From an uncultured Roseovarius sp. (GTDB lineage: Bacteria; Pseudomonadota; Alphaproteobacteria; Rhodobacterales; Rhodobacteraceae): a stretch of 13,087 bases of DNA. Where the stretch lies: the NCBI GenBank assembly GCA_934501475.1, contig CAKSUL010000051.1, forward strand, positions 1-13,087. Reading direction: 5' to 3'. Made by a program: the position numbers and the translations under genes. This document shows positions 8,708 through 13,087 of the stretch, in pieces. Within the stretch, counting starts at the first letter, position 1; every line of letters begins with the position of its first letter. Below the pieces are notes generated by a model that searched no databases, had not been told where the DNA came from, and saw only the letters and a program-made list of their open reading frames with translations.

Positions 8708-8713
8708 GAGGAG
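8708..8713 (+). promoter_or_regulatory. Strong ribosome binding site for cysK
   Basis: GAGGAG lies 9 bases before ATG 8723, making it one of the better Shine-Dalgarno matches in this window. It fixes the cysK start. Confidence 0.65.
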
Positions 8714-8722
8714 CACCCCAAG

Positions 8723-9754
8723 ATGCGCATTGCACAGGACTTGGCCGAAGCGGTGGGCAACACGCCCCTGATCAAACTGCGCCGTGCCAGCGAAGAGACC
8801 GGCTGCACCATTCTGGGCAAGGCTGAATTCCTCAATCCCGGTCAATCGGTCAAGGACCGCGCGGCGCTGTTCATCATCCGCGACGCGATTGCGCGCGGCG
8901 CGCTGAAACCGGGCGGCACGATCGTCGAGGGGACGGCGGGCAATACCGGGATCGGTCTGGCCCTTGTTGGCGCGTCGATGGGGTTCAGGACGGTGATCGT
9001 CATCCCCGAGACCCAGAGCGAAGAGAAAAAGGACATGCTGCGTCTGGCCGGTGCCGATCTGGTGCAGGTGCCCGCCGCGCCCTATTCCAACCCCAACAAT
9101 TTCGTGCACTACTCCGAGCGTCTGGCGGCGAAACTCGCTAAGAGTGAGCCAAATGGCGCGATCTGGGCCAACCAGTTCGACAATACCGCCAACCGTCAGG
9201 CACACCTCGAGACCACCGGCCCCGAAATCTGGGATCAGACCGGCGGCAAGGTGGATGGCTTCATCTGTGCGGTGGGATCGGGGGGCACGCTGGCCGGTGT
9301 GGCGATGGCGCTGCAACCCAAGGGCGTCAGGATCGGGCTGGCCGATCCGATGGGGGCCAAGCTTTACAGCTATTACACCACTGGCGCGCTGGAAAGCGAA
9401 GGTGGCTCGATCGCGGAAGGCATCGGACAGGTGCGCATCACCGCCAATCTTGAGGGGTTCACCCCCGATTTTGCCTGTCAGGTCCCCGATTCCGAGGCCC
9501 TGCCGGTGGTGTTTGACCTGCTCGAGAACGAGGGGCTGTGCCTTGGTGCGTCCTCGGGGGTGAATGTGGCCGGTGCGATCCGCATGGCGCGCGACATGGG
9601 CCCCGGCCACACCATCGTGACGGTGCTGTGCGATTACGGCACGCGCTATCAGTCCAAGCTGTTCAACCCGGATTTCCTGCGTGAAAAGGACCTGCCGGTG
9701 CCCGAATGGCTGGACAGCGCGCCGCGCGCCCTTCCCGGGGCGTTCGAGGAGTGA
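8723..9754 (+). CDS. cysK: Cysteine synthase A (O-acetylserine sulfhydrylase)
   Basis: This 343-residue fold-type II PLP enzyme makes cysteine from O-acetylserine and sulfide. The motifs are VGNTPLIKL (11-19), the PLP lysine K44 in NPGQSVKDRAA (38-48), the substrate loop EGTAGNTG (69-76), and a glycine-rich phosphate-binding loop VGSGGTLAGV near residue 190. The C-terminal extension makes it slightly longer than E. coli CysK (about 323), which is usual for this alphaproteobacterial form. A mutated cysK was among the R. sphaeroides loci affecting tellurite resistance, in keeping with its place after trgAB. It could replenish cysteine and glutathione used up by oxidants or tellurite; this link is inferred. 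Its TGA stop overlaps a possible GTG start of the channel gene, which suggests translational coupling. Expression may come both from the upstream stress promoter and from a promoter in the gap before it. Confidence 0.95.
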   Translation: MRIAQDLAEAVGNTPLIKLRRASEETGCTILGKAEFLNPGQSVKDRAALFIIRDAIARGALKPGGTIVEGTAGNTGIGLALVGASMGFRTVIVIPETQSEEKKDMLRLAGADLVQVPAAPYSNPNNFVHYSERLAAKLAKSEPNGAIWANQFDNTANRQAHLETTGPEIWDQTGGKVDGFICAVGSGGTLAGVAMALQPKGVRIGLADPMGAKLYSYYTTGALESEGGSIAEGIGQVRITANLEGFTPDFACQVPDSEALPVVFDLLENEGLCLGASSGVNVAGAIRMARDMGPGHTIVTVLCDYGTRYQSKLFNPDFLREKDLPVPEWLDSAPRALPGAFEE

Positions 9755-9762
9755 GCCGCCTC

Positions 9763-12246
9763 ATGCGACATCTGATCCTGGCGCTGGCCCTGTTGGCACT
9801 GGCCCCGGCCATGGCCCTGATCGCCGCGCCCACGGCGGCGGTGGCGCAACAGGCGTCCAAGGCCCCGGATTACGAGAGTTGGACCCGCACCGCCAAACGC
9901 GCCTCCGAGGCGATCGAATCCTCGCGCGCCTCGACCGCCGCGCTGGAGGATCTGCGCACGCAACTGGTGGATTGGCGCGATATTTTCAGCGCCGCGCAGA
10001 AAACCAACTCCAACGCCATCACCACGGCGCAGAACCAGCTGGATGCGTTGGGACCGCCGCCAGATGACGGCAGCGAAAGCGAAGAGGTCGCAGGCCAGCG
10101 CGCCCAGTTGACCGATCAGCTGGGCCGCCTTCAGGCACCCGTCAAGACCGCGCAACTGGCCTATAGCCAGGCCGATGGCATGATCAAGGGCATCGACCGG
10201 ATCATCCGCGAACGTCAGGCGCGTCAATGGCTTGAGGTCAGCCCTTCGCCGCTGAACCCGGTGCATTGGCCGGCGGGGGTCAGCGCGCTTTATGAGACAT
10301 TCGATTCGGTGCGCGTCGAAATCACCAAGTACCTGCGCAGCGATATTCAGCGGGCCGAAACCTGGCGCACCCTGCCGGTGGTGGTGGTGCTGGTGCTGAT
10401 CGGCCTGGTTCTGATGCTGCGCGGGCGCTACTGGGTGGAACTGGCGGTGCGGCTGGTGCTGCCGGGCAGCAACACATCGGCGCGCTGGATCATCACGCTG
10501 CTGTTGTCGCTGGGCGAAATGGTGGTGCCTTTCGTCGGGCTGCTGATTTTCATAAAGGCGCTTTATCTCAGCAATCTGGTGGGGTTGCGCGGCGATCTGT
10601 TGCTGATTGCGCTGAAACCGGCGGTTCTGATCGTGCTGATCACGCGCTGGCTGGCGCTGCGGTGTTTCCCGCGCTCGGATCTGCACCGGTTGCCGCTGGC
10701 GCTGGACGGCGCGGACAGGCGGGCAGGGCGGCTATATGGCGGCGCGCTCGGGATCGTTATCGCGGTGTTCTATTTCATCCGGCAGATGGCCGCGGTCGGG
10801 AACTGGTCGGTAGAGGCCAACAATGTGGTGCTGTTCCCGGTCATGGTGGTTTCGGGGCTGTTGCTGCTGAGGCTGGCGCGGCTGTTGGCGAAACATTCGC
10901 AGGCCGCCGCGCAGGACGAGACGCTGAACACCTATCGCAACCGTCTGACACGGCTGATGTCACGCGCGCTTTATGCGCTGGCGATCGTGGCGCCCACGCT
11001 GGCGGCCATCGGCTATTTCCAGGCGGCCGAGCGGCTGATGCTGCCATCGCTGTTGTCGCTGCTGATGCTGGCGGCGTTGCTGATCGTGCAGCGGGTCGTG
11101 ACCGAAGTTTACGTCCTGTTGTCCAGCAACCGCGAAGGCGCCGCCGATGAGCTGGTGCCGGTGCTGGCGGGGTTCATCATCGTGGTGCTGTCGGCGCCGA
11201 TCTTTGCGCTGATCTGGGGCGCGCGGGTGGCGGACCTGACCGAGCTGTGGATCCAGTTCACCCAAGGCATCAAACTGGGCGAGCTGACGATTTCACCGTC
11301 GATTTTCCTGACCCTCGCGCTGGTCTTTTCGGTCGGCCTGATCATGACGCGGCTGTTGCAGGGCACGCTGAAGAACACTGTCCTGCCCAAGACCAAGATG
11401 GATCAGGGCGGGCGCAACGCCGTCGTTTCCGGCATCGGCTATATCGGGATTTTCCTGTCGGCGATCATTGCCATCACCAGTGCGGGAATTGACCTCAGCT
11501 CCATCGCCATTGTCGCCGGTGCCCTCTCGGTCGGTATCGGTTTCGGCCTGCAGAATATCGTCTCGAACTTCGTTTCGGGGATCATCCTGCTGATCGAGCG
11601 GCCGATCAGCCAGGGCGACTGGATCGAGGTTGGCGGGCTGCACGGGACGGTGCGCCAGATCTCGGTGCGCTCGACCCGGATCGAGACCTTCGATCGTTCG
11701 GACCTGATCATTCCCAACTCGGATCTGGTCAGCGGAACCGTCACCAACTACACCCGCGGCAATACCGTGGGCCGGGTGATCGTGCCGGTCGGCGTGGCAT
11801 TCAACAGCGACACCCGCGAGGTCGAGCGCATCCTGCGCGAAATCGCCAAGGCGCATCCGATGGTGCTTATGAATCCCGAGCCCAATGTCGTGTTCACCAA
11901 GATCGGTGAAAGCACCTTCGATTTCGAAATCCGCGCGATCCTGCGCGACGTCAACTGGATCATCAGCGTGAAATCCGACATGAACCACGCCATCGCCAAA
12001 CGCTTTGGCGAAGAGGGGATCGAAATGGCCTTTGCACAGCGCGACATCTGGCTGCGCAACCCCGAAGCGCTGTTTCCCCCGGGCATCGGCCACCCCTCCG
12101 CCCCCGAGGCGGACAGTGCCCCGGCGGCGTCCTCAGAGGGGCAATCCGGCGGATCGGCGCAGCGCGTCGATGACAGTGATTCCGACACGGATGGCGATCC
12201 CGACACGGATGGCGATTCCGGCGCGGGCGACGGAGGTCAGCGATGA
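9763..12246 (+). CDS. DUF3772-type large MscS-family mechanosensitive channel with acidic tail
   Basis: This 827-residue inner-membrane channel gates in response to membrane tension. It opens with a signal-peptide-like stretch with a plausible AVA|QQ cleavage site near residue 28. A helical periplasmic domain of the DUF3772 type (about 30-170) follows, and then about ten to eleven membrane segments (about 200-600). The MscS core has SIAIVAGALSVGIGFGLQNI as pore helix (about 579-598), IERPISQGDWIEVGG and FDRSDLIIPNSDL in the beta domain, and ends at about residue 773. The last 54 residues are low-complexity and acidic, with DxDxDG repeats (806-827). ATG 9763 is chosen because GAGGAG lies 11 bases upstream. 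GTG 9751, overlapping the cysK stop as GTGA, would add four residues. The stop overlaps the alaX start by ATGA. Such channels release solutes on hypo-osmotic shock. Confidence 0.9.
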   Translation: MRHLILALALLALAPAMALIAAPTAAVAQQASKAPDYESWTRTAKRASEAIESSRASTAALEDLRTQLVDWRDIFSAAQKTNSNAITTAQNQLDALGPPPDDGSESEEVAGQRAQLTDQLGRLQAPVKTAQLAYSQADGMIKGIDRIIRERQARQWLEVSPSPLNPVHWPAGVSALYETFDSVRVEITKYLRSDIQRAETWRTLPVVVVLVLIGLVLMLRGRYWVELAVRLVLPGSNTSARWIITLLLSLGEMVVPFVGLLIFIKALYLSNLVGLRGDLLLIALKPAVLIVLITRWLALRCFPRSDLHRLPLALDGADRRAGRLYGGALGIVIAVFYFIRQMAAVGNWSVEANNVVLFPVMVVSGLLLLRLARLLAKHSQAAAQDETLNTYRNRLTRLMSRALYALAIVAPTLAAIGYFQAAERLMLPSLLSLLMLAALLIVQRVVTEVYVLLSSNREGAADELVPVLAGFIIVVLSAPIFALIWGARVADLTELWIQFTQGIKLGELTISPSIFLTLALVFSVGLIMTRLLQGTLKNTVLPKTKMDQGGRNAVVSGIGYIGIFLSAIIAITSAGIDLSSIAIVAGALSVGIGFGLQNIVSNFVSGIILLIERPISQGDWIEVGGLHGTVRQISVRSTRIETFDRSDLIIPNSDLVSGTVTNYTRGNTVGRVIVPVGVAFNSDTREVERILREIAKAHPMVLMNPEPNVVFTKIGESTFDFEIRAILRDVNWIISVKSDMNHAIAKRFGEEGIEMAFAQRDIWLRNPEALFPPGIGHPSAPEADSAPAASSEGQSGGSAQRVDDSDSDTDGDPDTDGDSGAGDGGQR
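12178..12222 (+). repeat. 18-bp tandem repeat encoding DxDxDG units in the channel tail
   Basis: Two 18-bp units (12178-12195 and 12196-12213) differ at a single base, and a 9-base partial third unit follows (12214-12222). They encode DSDTDG, DPDTDG and the start of another D-S unit. Because the unit is a multiple of three, gain or loss of copies would keep the channel frame open. Confidence 0.8.
12232..12237 (+). promoter_or_regulatory. Near-consensus ribosome binding site for alaX inside the channel gene
   Basis: GGAGGT lies 5 bases before ATG 12243, within the last codons of the channel gene. It supports the overlapping ATGA start. Confidence 0.7.
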
Positions 12247-12962
12247 CGCTGCCGCTGTTTCGGGACGATCCCTACCGGACCGAGGCCGGCGCCAGCGTGC
12301 GCGCCCATACCGCAGAGGGCGGTCTGGTCCTGGACCGCAGCCTGTTTTATCCCACCGGGGGCGGGCAGCCCGGCGATAATGGCGTGATCCTGTGGGCGGG
12401 CGGCGAAATGCGCGTCGCCACCACCGTGAAGGGCGAGGGCGATCAGATCGTTCTGGTCCCCGCCGAGCCACAGCCGCTGCCGCCCGTCGGCGCGCAGGTC
12501 GTGCAGCATCTGGACTGGGTCCGCCGGTATGATCTGATGCGGATGCACACCGCGCTGCACCTGCTGTCGGTGGTGATCCCGCTGCCGGTGACCGGTGGCG
12601 CGGTGGGTGAGACGCGCAGCCGGCTGGATTTCGACATGCCCGACGGGCTGACCGACAAGGACGCGCTCGAGGATCTGCTGAACCTCGCGGTCGAGCGCGA
12701 CCTGGCGGTGGCCGAGGACTGGATCAGCGACGATGATCTGGCCGCCAATCCCGATCTGGTTAAGACGATGTCGGTCGCCCCGCCGCGCGGGCAGGGGCGC
12801 GTGCGCCTGATCCGCATCGGTTCGGGCGGCGATCAGATCGATCTGCAACCCTGCGGCGGCACCCATGTGGCGCGCACGGGTGAAATCGGCCGCCTGCGCC
12901 TGGGCAAGATCGAAAAGAAGGGCCGCCAGAACCGCCGCGTCTATCTGCACATGGATCGCTGA
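12243..12962 (+). CDS. alaX: Alanyl-tRNA editing hydrolase (AlaX, medium type)
   Basis: This 239-residue protein is a free-standing homologue of the AlaRS editing domain. Such enzymes hydrolyse mischarged Ser-tRNA(Ala), and in some cases Gly-tRNA(Ala), in the cytosol. The zinc-site motifs are complete: RMHTALHLL with H102 and H106, and QPCGGTHVA with C204 and H208. The N-terminal glycine-rich motif FYPTGGGQPGD (35-45) and the length point to the medium-size (AlaX-M/AlaX-II) type rather than the short form. There is no aminoacylation domain, so it is not a broken alaS. The start is well supported by a GGAGGT ribosome site 5 bases upstream, and ATG overlaps the TGA of the channel gene by 4 bases. 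It is the last gene before a tRNA-Ser gene with its own promoter. Confidence 0.93.
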   Translation: MTLPLFRDDPYRTEAGASVRAHTAEGGLVLDRSLFYPTGGGQPGDNGVILWAGGEMRVATTVKGEGDQIVLVPAEPQPLPPVGAQVVQHLDWVRRYDLMRMHTALHLLSVVIPLPVTGGAVGETRSRLDFDMPDGLTDKDALEDLLNLAVERDLAVAEDWISDDDLAANPDLVKTMSVAPPRGQGRVRLIRIGSGGDQIDLQPCGGTHVARTGEIGRLRLGKIEKKGRQNRRVYLHMDR

Positions 12963-12966
12963 CGCA

Positions 12967-12985
12967 TTGCCCCAGTGGCGGGCAA
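12967..12985 (+). terminator. Possible weak hairpin at the end of the operon
   Basis: TTGCCC (12967-12972) can pair with GGGCAA (12980-12985) around a 7-base loop, directly after the alaX stop. No T-tract follows, so termination here may be Rho-dependent or incomplete. It could also be chance. Confidence 0.25.
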
Positions 12986-13002
12986 CCTGCTGAAAATACC
13001 CC

Positions 13003-13031
13003 TTGAACTTGTCCCGCCCCCCCCGTTAAAG
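13003..13031 (+). promoter_or_regulatory. Promoter of the tRNA-Ser gene
   Basis: TTGAAC (13003-13008) and TTAAAG (13026-13031) are separated by 17 bases, and the tRNA begins 10 bases after the -10. The -35 is good and the -10 is moderate, but placement is right for a tRNA with a very short leader. The spacer contains a run of eight Cs (13017-13024). Confidence 0.5.
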
Positions 13032-13040
13032 AGGCGCAAC

Positions 13041-13087
13041 GGAGAGGTGGCCGAGTGGTCGAAGGCGCACGCCTGGAAAGTGTGTAG
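13041..13087 (+). tRNA. tRNA-Ser (anticodon GGA), 5' part, cut by the window edge
   Basis: The sequence opens with the serine acceptor arm GGAGAGG, then TGGCCGAGTGGTCGAAGGC, the typical class II serine D-arm. The anticodon arm is CACGC-CTGGAAA-GTGTG, a five-pair stem with one G-T, placing the anticodon GGA at 13075-13077 to read UCC and UCU codons. The variable arm, T-arm and 3' acceptor strand lie beyond the window. Confidence 0.93.

Noticed and set aside
8684..10686. Long - strand open frames opposite cysK and the channel gene (8684-9610 and 9649-10686)
   Set aside because: Both are opposite clearly coding sequence and show the biased Arg/Gln/His composition of reverse-strand shadows.

Overview
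The window is GC-rich, densely packed alphaproteobacterial chromosome, most likely from the Rhodobacterales (Rhodobacter/roseobacter relatives). This rests on the codon bias, on a trgA-trgB-cysK gene order known from tellurite-resistance work in Rhodobacter sphaeroides, and on a photolyase-CFA synthase pair behind a promoter of the RpoE/ChrR singlet-oxygen type. No mobile element, CRISPR array, integrase or phage gene is visible. All genes look intact except the two cut by the window edges.

Layout. (1) 1-916, + strand: the C-terminal part of a periplasmic Do/HtrA serine protease, ending at a strong hairpin that can terminate transcription in both directions. (2) 1017-2843, - strand: a convergent BCCT-family osmolyte transporter. 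(3) 2844-3126: the intergenic region between two divergent genes. (4) 3127-4356, +: a class V aminotransferase-fold PLP enzyme of the VC1184-like cysteine-desulfurase-like group. (5) 4405-12962, +: seven tightly spaced genes, phrB, cfa-like, trgA, trgB, cysK, mscS-like and alaX. (6) 13041 to the end: the 5' part of tRNA-Ser(GGA) with its own probable promoter.

The main result is the putative promoter at 4354-4381, TGATCC-N18-TAAG. It overlaps the stop codon of the aminotransferase gene and sits 23 bases before the photolyase ATG. It matches my recollection of the R. sphaeroides SigmaE (RpoE-ChrR) singlet-oxygen consensus. The genes behind it start within 2-4 bases of each other as far as trgB. 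One photo-oxidative stress signal could therefore drive DNA repair (photolyase), phospholipid acyl-chain methylation (CFA-like enzyme) and the TrgA/TrgB tellurite-resistance proteins. It might also reach cysteine synthesis, a mechanosensitive channel and an alanyl-tRNA editing hydrolase. A 57-base gap before cysK leaves room for a second promoter.

The individual families are known. What deserves a second look is their grouping under one promoter, the two-domain TrgB (cyclotransferase-like plus Nudix), the altered bicarbonate site of the CFA-like enzyme, the DxDxDG tail on the channel, and the aromatic-box changes and periplasmic insertion in the transporter. I did not find a wholly novel defence or mobile system.
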